The notes under the pieces were generated by a model that saw only the letters and a program-made list of their open reading frames with translations, was not told where the DNA came from and searched no databases. 64,000 nucleotides of DNA from NCBI GenBank assembly GCA_020912385.1, contig CP087206.1, forward strand, positions 310,001-374,000, read 5' to 3'. The stretch comes from Neofusicoccum parvum. Its lineage: Eukaryota > Ascomycota > Dothideomycetes > Botryosphaeriales > Botryosphaeriaceae. A program made the translations under genes and the position numbers. Position 1 is the stretch's first letter; every line of letters starts with the position of its first letter. Below, one piece after another: positions 12,239 through 22,757 of the stretch.

Positions 12239-15083
12239 CTAATACCCATCATCGCTATCATCGCCCAGCAACTTGGCGTAATCCTCCGCGCTGGCAAACG
12301 TCGGCAGGTGCTTGAGCTTCCTCCTCTTCTTCCCTCTCTTGCCCTTGCCCTCATCCTCACCCTCCTCCGCCTCCTTCTTCCCCTTCTTCGGCTTCTCCTC
12401 GTCCTCGTCCTCGTCCTCCCACGCATCCTCCTCGTTGACGACCTCCAAGCCCTCCAAATCGCTCGGCAGCTCCTCATCGCTATCCACAAACGCACCCTCG
12501 TCACCGTCATCGAAGTCGAAGCCGCCGTCGCTGCCGTCGTCGCGCTCCGCCTTCTCCGCACCCGCATCCGCATCTTCCATCTCCTCGTCGTCGTCATCAT
12601 CATCATCCGGCGCGTCGGCGATGACCACGCCGCCATCCGCGTCCGCCTCGCTGTCTTCGCTCTCGTCCTCGCCCGCCCCCATCAGCTCGTCCAGCTCCTC
12701 CAGATCCTCGTCGTCCTCGTCGTCCGGCCCCGCGACGTCCGGCCTGCTGCCCACCAGCGCCTTCCAGATCTCCGCCTCCTCCGCGTCGCTGCCGTCCTCG
12801 TCCTCGTCCTCCTTCGCCGCCTTCTTGCCGCCCTTCTTCTTGCCCGCCGTCGCCTTCTTGCCGCTGCGCTCGAAGTACTGGTGGAAGAAGACCTCGTCGA
12901 CCGGCACGTCCTCGACGCGCTTGCGCCAGAACGCCTCGCTGTTGAGCGGCGCCTCGGCCCGGCCGTGGTCGCGCGAGCGGATGAGGAGGTCGGCCTTGGT
13001 CGCGCTGCCCGCCATCGGCTGCATGATGGACACGCCCTTCGGCACGCCGACCTTGGCCTTGGCGTTGCGGTACGCGAACCGGTCCAGGAAGTGCATCAGC
13101 GTGTGGAGCGTCGGGTCGGGCTTCGGCGGCATTTCTTCCGAGAAGAGCAGCCGCGACGCGAAGAGGGAGACGCTGGGGTGGAAGTGCAGGCGGAAGGGAG
13201 TCAGCTCCCACAGGCAGCTGAGGTCGGCGTGGGCGTGGTCGGGGTCGCGCTTGCGGCCGTCGTAATGGGGTTGCGAGGATGGTTTCGATGAGATCTCCTT
13301 TTGTGCCGTGGTGGTCTCACCCTCCTCAGGGACATCTGCGAAGTGCTCTTCTTCGTCCTCGTCATTGAGCTCTGGAGTCTCAAGCATCGTCTTGATGCTC
13401 GGGAATGTCTTGGTGAGTTCGTAGATGAGGTAGAGCACGCCACAAACGAAAGGCGGCTCGTGGAGAGTAATAACCTGTATTAAACGCTTGACAAAAGCCT
13501 TGACACGCTTGATGCTGACATCCGCCTTCAATGACTTGTAGAGCAGGTTCAAGTACATGATCTGTTTGGATGAAGTCAGGAGGCGTGGATCAAGTATGGA
13601 CTCGTATAAGGTCCGGTAGAATCTGTCGGTTGTGAAGTGTTTGGCTGCCGAGATTTGCTGGATCAGCAACAGGGCCTGGATAGCTGTGTTGAAGTTGGAG
13701 GAGTGGGTGACGCGGTAAATAGTATCGAGTTGTTGTTCGAACACAACGTCGTCTGTCTTGGCGTAGGGGAAGGCGCGGTTCACGCCAGTCAAAACGCCTG
13801 CGATGAGCTTTTCGTTGAGCTCAGACTCGGCCTTGCTGGCTTGTTCTTGTTCCCTTTCTTTCGCCTTAGCCTTTTGCTTCGCCTTCTTTCCCGCCTGGCC
13901 GCCGCCTCCTTGGTTCTTCTTCTTGTCTTCTGCTGCTTCCTTGGGGCCGTCTTTCAGGAGACTCAAGAAGAGTGTGAAGTATATATCCAGCAATTTGTTC
14001 GCAACCTCAGGGTCTTTTGCGCTCAAGATGGTCTGATTAAGGGTGATGATGGCGTAGTATTTAGCGTGAGGAGCCTGGTGAGGGCGGAAAAGGCACTCCG
14101 ACTCAACAGCGTTGATGATGACGCCTTTCATGACCGGGTGCGAGTTTTGCAGTTGAAGGAGGAGATAGGATGCCCGAGAAGCAATCTTCTTGTCCTTGTC
14201 GCCGAGCTTGTTGACGAGCAGCCTGAGCAGGTTCTCCTCTTGTTCCGGCTTCTCTCTCAGCAACTCGTAGACAAAGGTGATGGCGCGACTCCTGGAGTAC
14301 TCGATCTCATCATTGCACCAGCTCTCAAGAATCCTTAGCATCTCGAAATACGTCCGCTTCAGCCAATCCTCGTATGCCCAAACAATCAGGTGAGTTTCTT
14401 CAATCCCCGGGGGGAGGCGCTGGCCCGGCTTCCAGTTTGCATTACTGCCAGTGAAGGAGGCCAGAACGGCAGGCTGCTTGGTGAAGGAGCGCAGTTTCCT
14501 GTCCGGCGGCAGCACCACGCCCTGACCGAGCAAATCCTTCAACGCGCCCAAGGCCAGGAGAGCCTGGTTCCGGCTCTTCTTCTTGCCCAGTCCCAGAAGA
14601 TTTTCAAAGGCCTTCATGGTGTGCAGCGGCGATTCCTGAATGAGCAGGGTGAGGGCCGAGACCTTGTCCTCCAGGGTACCCGAAGCCATAATAGTAGACA
14701 AGAATTTGTGCGACGAGTCGGCAGACATATTACTATCGGCATATGTCTTGTTCTCAGCCTCGAGCAGAGAATTGGCATGCTGGTGGATTTCGTCGAGAAC
14801 ATAGCGCGGCGCGGGCTGAGCGTTATCGGGGATGGAGATGGGCGAAAGCTCGGCAGCATGCCAGTCGGGACGCGGCTGGAAAGTCTGCGCACAGGAGTCA
14901 GTGGACGAAGAGATTAGTGAGAGCAGCAATATCTACCAGGGAGCTTTTCTGGCCGTCCGGCGCAGGCTTGGGTCCGCGGGCGCCATGCTTGCGGTCCTTG
15001 GACTGGTGTTGGGCTTTGTCGTGTTTCTGGAAGGGCCTTTCGGCACCGTGGCGCGACTCGGAGGCTGTCCGCTTCTTCCCCAT
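12239..15083 (-). CDS. MAK21: CBF/Mak21 family ribosome biogenesis protein (Noc1)
   Basis: Nucleolar assembly factor of the Noc1-Noc2 complex, needed for early 60S ribosomal subunit maturation. Exons 14937-15083 and 12239-14884 with a 52-nt intron give 930 residues. The basic N-terminus (start MGKKRTASES) is followed by HEAT-like helices and the CBF/Mak21 domain at roughly residues 440-660. Beyond this lies a long tail of Asp/Glu runs (about 790-900) and a Lys-rich stretch, a layout typical of Noc1. The frame stays open 92 codons upstream to 15371, but that would overlap the trpD start, and MGKKRT matches the usual basic start, so 15083 is chosen. It is divergent from trpD across 286 bp. Confidence 0.93.
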
Positions 15084-15369
15084 GGCCGGATTGCGGTGGT
15101 TCGTTCGGGGCTCCAAGGTCCCTACGACGCGCTTGGTCGAGAGTCGCGACGGCGATTTTCTCGAAAAAACTCGCGCCAAGGCGTCGGCGATCGGCGACCC
15201 TGGTCCTTCGCGTGCTGCGCGAGTCATGCGTCGCGCGGTGGCTCCTGCCCCGCCAACCCGCTCATTCCGCCGCCGAACAGTCACACCCGCATCGCTGCGG
15301 CTTCCTCTACCTCTCTCCCACGACGCCAATTCCTCCCGCCCTTCCTGTCCGACCCCGCGCCAGACAGCC
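15084..15369. promoter_or_regulatory. Shared divergent promoter of MAK21 and trpD
   Basis: The two ATGs face away from each other across 286 bp. A TGACTC core on the minus strand (GAGTCA at 15221-15226, preceded by AT on that strand) resembles the Gcn4/CPC1 site ATGACTCAT, about 145 bp before the trpD ATG. That would fit general amino-acid control of tryptophan synthesis, but a six-base match by eye is weak. Confidence 0.45.
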
Positions 15370-16748
15370 ATGGCTCAGGAGGGCAAGATCTCGATCACCC
15401 CGCTGCTCAAGCGGCTGTGGCCCGACCTCCCCGTTCCCAATGCCCCGCCAATCACCGCCAACGAGATTGCCCTGGCCATTTCACACATCTTCACCAACAG
15501 CCTCTCTCCCGTTCAAACCGGCGCCCTCCTGACTGCCCTGCATTTCAAGGAGTATGACCGCAAGGCCGATGTTTTGTTCAAGTGTGCCGGCGCAATGCGC
15601 GATGCCGCTGCCCAAGTCGACAAGAAGGCGCTGCGCGAAGTGCTCAAGAAGAACGTGCGCAAGGAGGGGAATTATCGCGGTGGGCTGGTATGGTATGCCC
15701 ATTTGCTGCTGTTCGCAGTCGTGCTGGAATGCCGAGATACCACGCCTCGCTAACTTGCGAACCACTACAGTGTGACATCGTAGGCACCGGCGGCGACTCC
15801 CACAACACGTATAACGTGAGCACCACCTCCTCCATTCTGGCCTCGTCATTGCTCCGCCTCAGCAAGCATGGCAACCGTTCTTCCACCTCCAAGTCGGGCT
15901 CTGCCGATCTGCTCGACAGCACCCAGCCCCGCGCACCCGTCATCAGCGCCGTCACACCCGCAACTCTTGAGGAGATTTATGGAAGCACAAATTATGCGTT
16001 CCTCTTCGCCCCAATTTTCCACCCGGCCATGAAATACGTTGCACCTATCCGTAAGGAATTGGGCTGGCGCACAATCTTCAACCTCCTGGGACCCTTGACG
16101 AACCCGGTCGAGGCACTGATCGAGGCCCGAGTCATTGGAGTTGCTCGTCGCGACGTTGGACCCGTGTTCGCCGAGGTGCTAAAGCTGGCTGGCGCCCGCA
16201 AAGCCTTGGTCATCTGCGGCAACGAAGATCTTGACGAATTAAGCTGTGCAGGCCCCAGCAATTGCTGGATGCTGAAGGAGCGCCTCAACCCGGAATTCCG
16301 TGGTCCCAAGGACGAGGCCGACGAGGACTACACCACCTCCGACGATGACGCTCCTCCGCGCACTATCGTCGAGATTGAGAATTTCGAGGTCTCCCCCGAG
16401 GACTTTGGCCTTCCCCGCCACGCGCTGACTGAGGTCAGCCCGGGCAAGGAGGCCCACGAGAATGCAGAAGTTCTGATGAGGTTGTTGAAGAACGAGCTGC
16501 CTCCTGACGACCCTATTCTGCACTTCGTTCTCATCAACACTGCGGCATTATTTGTTGTTAGTGGTATCTGCGAGGCTGATGAGAGCAACATGGGCCTTGG
16601 AGATGATGGAAAGGTCATCACTGAGAGGGGTCCGGGAGGATGCCGCTGGAAGGAAGGTGTCAGGAGAGCCCGCTGGGCTATCGAGAGCGGTGAGGCACTG
16701 AAGCAGTGGGAAGCTTTCGTTGAAGTTACGAACAGGGTCAAGGCGTAG
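15370..16748 (+). CDS. trpD: Anthranilate phosphoribosyltransferase
   Basis: Transfers phosphoribosyl from PRPP to anthranilate, the second committed step of tryptophan synthesis (TRP4 in yeast, trpD in Aspergillus), in the cytosol. Exons 15370-15687 and 15771-16748 with an 83-nt GT-AG intron give 431 residues. The N-terminal helical region carries the LSPVQTGALLTAL segment. The PRPP-binding GTGGDSHNTYNVST begins three codons after the intron, followed by KHGNRS and, further on, the LGPLTNP motif. About 40 residues of acidic sequence near residues 285-330 are inserted relative to bacterial TrpD, as is usual in fungi. It is a stand-alone enzyme, not fused to other trp activities. It shares a promoter with MAK21. 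Confidence 0.97.
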
Positions 16749-18099
16749 AGTTTGTCAATTAGTAAGGGCCACAAGGAAAAAGCACTGGGTGCTGATAGGT
16801 TTCCCCAATAAAATGGAAGCAAATTTCTCTGCATCTTGCCGGACTCAGAGCTCCAAAGGACTTGAGAAGTACGAATGAAATGGCCGATGACCGTATCCAG
16901 CAACACTACTTCAAGGTGGAGTCGAAAAAAGTAGGAGCCTTTATTTAAAGACATGCAGGCTGGTGGGGTTTACCGTTTACAACGTGTTGTTTCCCAAAGG
17001 CGATATTCGGTACAAGATCTTTCACTCAAGTTGGAATTATGTAAACGAAAGAAGGAATGGTGCTATAATGATCAGATCGGGAGTCTGCAATACACATCCT
17101 ACATCTTCTAACAGGGGCAAGTTATACTTGATAGAGATAGTTTGAAGATTTGCCAGGTACGGTCCCAGGTTGATGTTGAAGAATTAAAATCAAGATTGGT
17201 GGAGAGGAGATATGATAAAGAAATACATCGAAGTATGATTGCATAATCGCTAGGAGTAAGATTGTTACAGTCCACCTGCACGTTGTTCTAGGGATGATGC
17301 GCTGAACTGGCGAAGGCCTGTTGGTTTAATTCGAGACTAAGGTTGAGTGACCCAATATAGATTCAGAAAGTTTCAAGTGTCGCTGTCCCGTCTAGATCAT
17401 TGATGGAATTGGTCAAGTATTTCTGATAACTGGACATGTTGGAAATCCAGTGCTTGTCCAACCTCGGCTCTTTTTACACAAGAAATTTGCCCCTGGATCC
17501 TTATTGAGCACCTTGCGGAAGATGCATTACTCGTCGACGAAATGTTGTAACAGCTATACAGCTACGTAAGGCAAATTGTAGCGTTGATTAGATGCGCGTG
17601 TGCAATGAAACATGTGCAAATTCTATCCATATAAAATATATGTTAGCTTGAAAGCCTTTTACTAGATTGCAAGTCCCAGATTAAGAGCAATTCAATCAGA
17701 GAGAGAGCCTGTTCAACCCCTCCGGCTTCCTTTTCACCCCGAAGCTCCAAGTGTTGTGTACACAACGACCCGTCCATAGAGAAACCGAACTTTGCGAGGG
17801 CTATACAAAGTGAAACAAAAGTCAAACAAATTTTCTGCTTAAGGAAGATCAAACTATTGATAGGTACATCGACAGTTATGGCCAAGACTAAGGTCCAAAA
17901 AGCGGCTGCTCGTTCATGATCTTGAGTTATCGTGAGCAAGTTTTCTCAAGATTCGATTGCTCCGGGTTTGTCCTGAGAGAGTTAATGAATGGCAAAAAGC
18001 CTGGCTCACGTTTGGCTGGGGCCGGCATCGGCAAGTGCAATCTGGTGAAGACAACCCGGAAATTTGACCATCTCAACACCGAAAGAAAAAAAAATCACC
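16749..18099. other. Gene-free, relatively AT-rich region
   Basis: I see no supportable gene between trpD and the tRNA. Small open frames (for example 17643-17939 minus) have no recognisable domain, and base composition is clearly more AT-rich than in the flanking genes. The first ~200 bp is probably the trpD 3' UTR. Confidence 0.55.
18086..18094 (-). terminator. Pol III T-run terminator of tRNA-Ser
   Basis: Nine consecutive T on the minus strand start five bases beyond the tRNA discriminator base, as expected of an RNA polymerase III terminator. Confidence 0.85.
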
Positions 18100-18180
18100 C
18101 GACGTCGGCAGGACTCGAACCTGCGCTCCCGAAGGAAACAGATTTCTAGTCTGTCGCGTTAACCACTCCGCCACAACGCC
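18100..18180 (-). tRNA. tRNA-Ser (anticodon AGA)
   Basis: Class II tRNA of 81 nt read on the minus strand. The acceptor strands GGCGTTG and CGACGTC pair along all seven positions with two G-U wobbles, and the discriminator is G. The anticodon stem ACAGA/TCTGT encloses the loop CTAGAAA, placing AGA at 18147-18145. A long variable arm (TTCCTTCGGGAG region) is typical of serine tRNA. The T arm GCAGG-TTCGAGT-CCTGC supplies a good B box, and TGGCGGAGTGG a good A box. There is no intron and no CCA in the gene, as normal for eukaryotes. Confidence 0.96.
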
Positions 18181-21100
18181 GATTGGTGAATTCACCCAAA
18201 AAAATATGGTATATATATTCAAACAAAACTGAAAGGAGCTGGAAACGATTGTTCTCGTACCAAACTGTTGTTGAAATGCTTAGTTCGCACCCATAGAGTG
18301 TGCGGAACAAGCTCCGGGGACAGGTTTGATATGTGGTGGGACTGTGCTCGGAAGAAATCCGACTGGTTGAGTAGACGAAACGGCCGGAACGCAACTACAT
18401 GCTGAAGCAACATTATAGCTGCGCAACTCTTCCAAGGGCTTTGAATATTTGAATACTCTACTACAGCTTAATCAGTATCTACTTCATTATCCAGATTCTT
18501 TTGAATCGAACTTTTGGTGGTATCGAGGGGTAGAAGGTGAGGGTTGACACGAACGATGCCGAAGTTGCCGAAGGTCGGTCCGATCACCATCCTGTGAACG
18601 ACGCACCGTATTAAGAGTAAGCCTAGTTGGGGATCTGAACTCTATAGGCTGCCGGCTCAACTATCCCTAATCTCGAAGAAGCGTATCCACACCAAAAACC
18701 GGGCTGCGGCCTACAAGGCGAGTGCATGATGATCAGGACTCAGCTTCAGACTATCCCTATCCACCAAAAGGGACACGTGGTGGCCTCAAGGAAGTAATCG
18801 ATCTATTAACCTACACGTGCTACAAGACCTCCATAGGGTCTGGGTCACGAGGCGAGATTCAAGACTTGAGAATAGGAGTAGTAAACGTGGGCTGTTTGTT
18901 TAATTTTCTAGAGTCTGCTTTGCTACGCCTTTCTTTAACCCAACTTTATGTGCCATGAGTCTTTCCTTCGCATCTGCTGAAGCCGAGTGCGCAGGTAGAC
19001 CCCCGACTATGAATTTCGAGACGCAGATTGTCTACAAGTCAATTCAAAATACCTCACCGTAGTTGCGGCAGCCAATTCTATCTTAGTCCTCATTTTCTGT
19101 GTCATGGTGGTAAGATATTGGGAGACAGGAGTGGCAATGGCACTACTACCATCAGATAGAATTCATGAGCCATCTTGAACCATCAAGCTGGAGCAGAACG
19201 TCAGTACTAGCTGCCCAGTTGATGCAAGATGTTTGAAATTGAATTGACAAATGGACGCGGATTAGGGAAAGCCAGAGACCCAGATAGACCGTCGGATGCT
19301 GCACCATGCAACTACCAGAAATGCCATTGCTTCCAAATTCTCCTTCACACTGCTGCCTAGTGACGAATCCTTTCTCCTTTCTCCGCCGACAGGATCGGTA
19401 GAGACAGCGGACGTCTTCATGAAACACAAGTCGCCGGACGCTTTGAACAAGCAAAGATCCAACCTCGCTAGTGTCCATCCGTCCCACTTGGACCTCCTCG
19501 GCCAACCGCCGCACCGGGTTTACGAGGACATGAGAAAGGAAGACTGAACGAGGGCCCCGCAATGTGCGGATCGCAGTCCATATTACTTACAGGCGGACCA
19601 GGCGGCTGGAATATTGTTCTCCGTAAACTCGCGTGAAGGAAACGCACTGGCCTCCGGAAGGGCGGTGCTGCGAACCGGCTGTCATGCGCAGCTCAGGTGA
19701 CGAGGTGATGATCATAGCCCGCACCGGCTATAGGGAAACTTGGGCCATGTTTTGCCGTTTAGGACGGTGGGGATGCAGCTGTTCGCGGCAAGGGCGCACG
19801 CGCGCGCGAGCGGATGTATCCCCGTTTGGATCTACCACGTACCCAGCTTAACGTTTTCCCCCCTGCTCGCTGGGAACGGAGCCGCCGGTCAAGGTGTTGC
19901 GCGAGGCAGATCTCCAGGGACCCTGCCATATAACGCAATGCGAAGCGAAGCGCATGTGAAGATAGCCGGGCGAGACGGTTTGAACGGGGCGCGCTCGAGC
20001 GGCGAGGATCAATTCGAGTGCGTGGCCAGCATCGGAGACCCCGGAACAACGTGGCCCAGTCCGGCTCGAGGGCACTGAAGATGCTGGATCCGCTGCAGCC
20101 TGCACGTCCAGAGAGGTTGGCCCCGTTTCTCAAAGCGTCTCGCCTAATGGCGCAGGGAGGCGCATTGGCAAGGATCCCGGTGCTAGGTTCAGTACCCTGC
20201 TGCTTAGTCGCAGGCACCCTGGGTGGTCCACGATGCTTGGAGGATTAGACCACGAGAGTCATGGGAGAGCTCGGCGGAAAGGGAGCGGGCGGGCCAACAT
20301 CAGGAGTGAAGGGGTGGCTGCAGGTGGTCCTGTCAGCCTTCAGATCGAGATGAGTCCTTTCGACTAGCTTTATGCGCAGCCCCGAGGAGGCATTCGAATG
20401 GCTCGACCGACCCAGGCAGGGCCGAGGCATGTCCTCTGTGTTGGAGATATGCAGCCTGGAGGGACAGCGACGAGAATGGCCGGAGTTCCTTTGTGACGCG
20501 TCCCTTGCTCGCTCGGCTGCGCTGCCGTCCCCATTTGGCAATGCCGCATGCGCGAGAATGGCTTGAAGACACGGATCGATGAGCGTGGCGTCTGGATTGC
20601 AGCAGCGGCGCGTCAGGAACGGGCACGGCTAGCGCGTGTCTGACTAAGCTGGCCGGGGCCTCTAGCGCCCGCGCCGAGCCACGCCAGCTTCAACACCATT
20701 CCTCTGCATCGCAGCCGCACGGGACGCCCCAGAACGGCAAGACCGCGCCCCACGTCATCTGTATCACCTTGGGTTGTTGCCTCGCCAAGTTATCCCAAAA
20801 CGGAAGCATCGGTTGACGGCTACAGACAACCACCATGGGCCGACGTCGTGCTCGAGGTGGATCGTCAGGTGGATCGTGAGCTGATCGCCAAATCAAGATG
20901 GATGCGTGACAGCATCGCATCGTCCCCTGGGCCAGGCCGTCCGGCGCTCGCACAAGGTGGACGCTGCTGTGGCCTTCGCCGCTTCTGATCTTCTCGCGCT
21001 CATTGCATCCAGAGAGGCGCATCTCTAACCACGGCCAACAACCCCGACCGTCACTGATAGATCATGCCGAGTGAAGTTCAGCCGCAAAATCAGAAAGTCC

Positions 21101-22600
21101 GTGTCTGTCGTCCAGGTAGAGTTGTCTTGTGCGTGTCACGGCCAAGCCTTGTCTGACGCCTTGGCCGGGTCTGGAAGCACCTCATTCCTGGAGGATCAGT
21201 CTGCACGTTTAACCTTCGTTTTAGTGATCTACCTAAATGTTAGGCTCCGTCGGCCTTATAGACAAGTCGATACACTATACGTCGAGCTTAAGCCAGCGCG
21301 TCAACTTCCTTACCTCATTACTATAATTCGGCTGGTAATTGCGGAAGATCGACTCATTTTCGGAAAGAGGGATCAGCTCGAAAACTGCGCTCTGCGTCGG
21401 AATTCTCGCCGAAAAAAAGCAATGTGATGTTCATATACCGATGTGCAAGTTTTGAAAAGGGTAAGGTCCACCAAGCTCCTTGCAGACTCGCCGCCTTCCT
21501 TGGACAACCGACAACACAGACAACATGACAGGCTCTACTTCACCGGTCATCATTCCGCAAATCTGGCATTAATGGCCGAAGAGCGTATCTGGAATTGGCG
21601 AAAAGGCTTCCACCCCATTTCCCCTACCTCCAAACGCCGCCTTTACGTTCCTCATCGCCACCACGTTTCCACCAGAGCTATGCCCAGCCTCCACCCAGGA
21701 TGCAGCTCGGACGCCCCTCTCTTTGCCATGTACTTGCCTGAGCTTGGTCAGGCTGGTTTTCAAAGGTCCGCATAACAAAGCCCAACCATCGATCCCTTCT
21801 TAGAAGCCTGAAAATACACAATTTCGAACGTAGTCCACCTGACAGCGTTGGAGAGGCTGAATGCGCGGATCCTCTACTATTCCATCCCAACCCTCCAGCT
21901 CCACCCTCCATCTCTCGAAGCATCAGCCAGGGAACGTGCCGTAGCACCGCCACATGGACCCGCTCGCCACATGAGCTGGTCGTCTCGGATGAGGTAAGCG
22001 AGATGAGAACATACACAACGATCCTCAAGAATGTACCCCATGCCACCGCGACAGCATCTAGCGGAGCAACCCGATAGTACCATCGATGGCATAATCGGTC
22101 GCCGCGTCACGTCTGCTTCGTCTTGGGCCGACTGGTAATGTGATGTGTTACTTTTCCGAAGTACCATTTTTCTGCATTGCAGATATACTCTCGAGTCTCA
22201 GCGAGCCTCGACAAAGGCAAGCACATCCGTCCTGACCATTTAAGAAACAAGAAATCATAGGTGCGGCATTTTCTGCCCTACAGATGTACAGTCCGTCGAG
22301 GTGGTCGGCTCTAAAGGTCATCCGCCAGTCGGAAGTCGTCCCGCCACCGTTCACAAGTGCGTTCAACAGACCGCATTCTTTTTGCAATTGCATCTTAAGG
22401 CCTCCCAGCCGCGGGTACAGCAGTGGACATTCCGAGCCGATCCCACAAGAATGCAAGGCTTCTGCAGCTGCCGCACCAGCGCGCCGGAGGGCTATCCTGC
22501 CTCCCCTTGGAAACCCGCGCGTGCCTCTTAATTGCCACAGAGACCCGCCAAGAGTTGATGTTTTTCTCCAGCCGCCTCGACTGTCCTGGCTCTTTAATTC
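18181..22600. other. Gene-free region between tRNA-Ser and the secreted repeat protein
   Basis: About 4.4 kb with no frame I can defend. The several 80-170 codon open frames (for example 19759-20217 minus, 21071-21427 plus, 22148-22654 minus) show no domain, signal peptide or consistent splice structure. I see no terminal repeats or transposase or reverse-transcriptase motifs. Decayed mobile DNA cannot be excluded without a repeat search. Confidence 0.5.
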
Positions 22601-22612
22601 TCTGTTGAAGAG

Positions 22613-22618
22613 TATAAG
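22613..22618 (+). promoter_or_regulatory. TATA-like element of the secreted repeat protein gene
   Basis: TATAAG lies 140 bp before the ATG at 22758, at a distance that allows a leader of about 100 nt. It is the only good TATA-like match near this start. Confidence 0.5.
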
Positions 22619-22757
22619 AGCACTGGAGAAGCCAACCCCAGAAGGACAAGGCAAAGGTGAAGCTGAGCAGCGCCCAGCTCAGCCACTCTGCTCCCTTCAT
22701 TGATTCCTTGGCTTTTGTTCTTCGTTCTCCCACACTCCGATCCACAATACCAGCAAT

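Noticed and set aside
12200..13291. 363-codon plus-strand frame opposite MAK21
   Set aside because: It is a Leu/Val/Arg-rich shadow of the acidic, Lys-rich MAK21 tail.
15084..15371. In-frame N-terminal extension of MAK21 by 92-96 codons
   Set aside because: It would cover the whole divergent promoter and overlap the trpD start, and the MGKKRT start fits the family.
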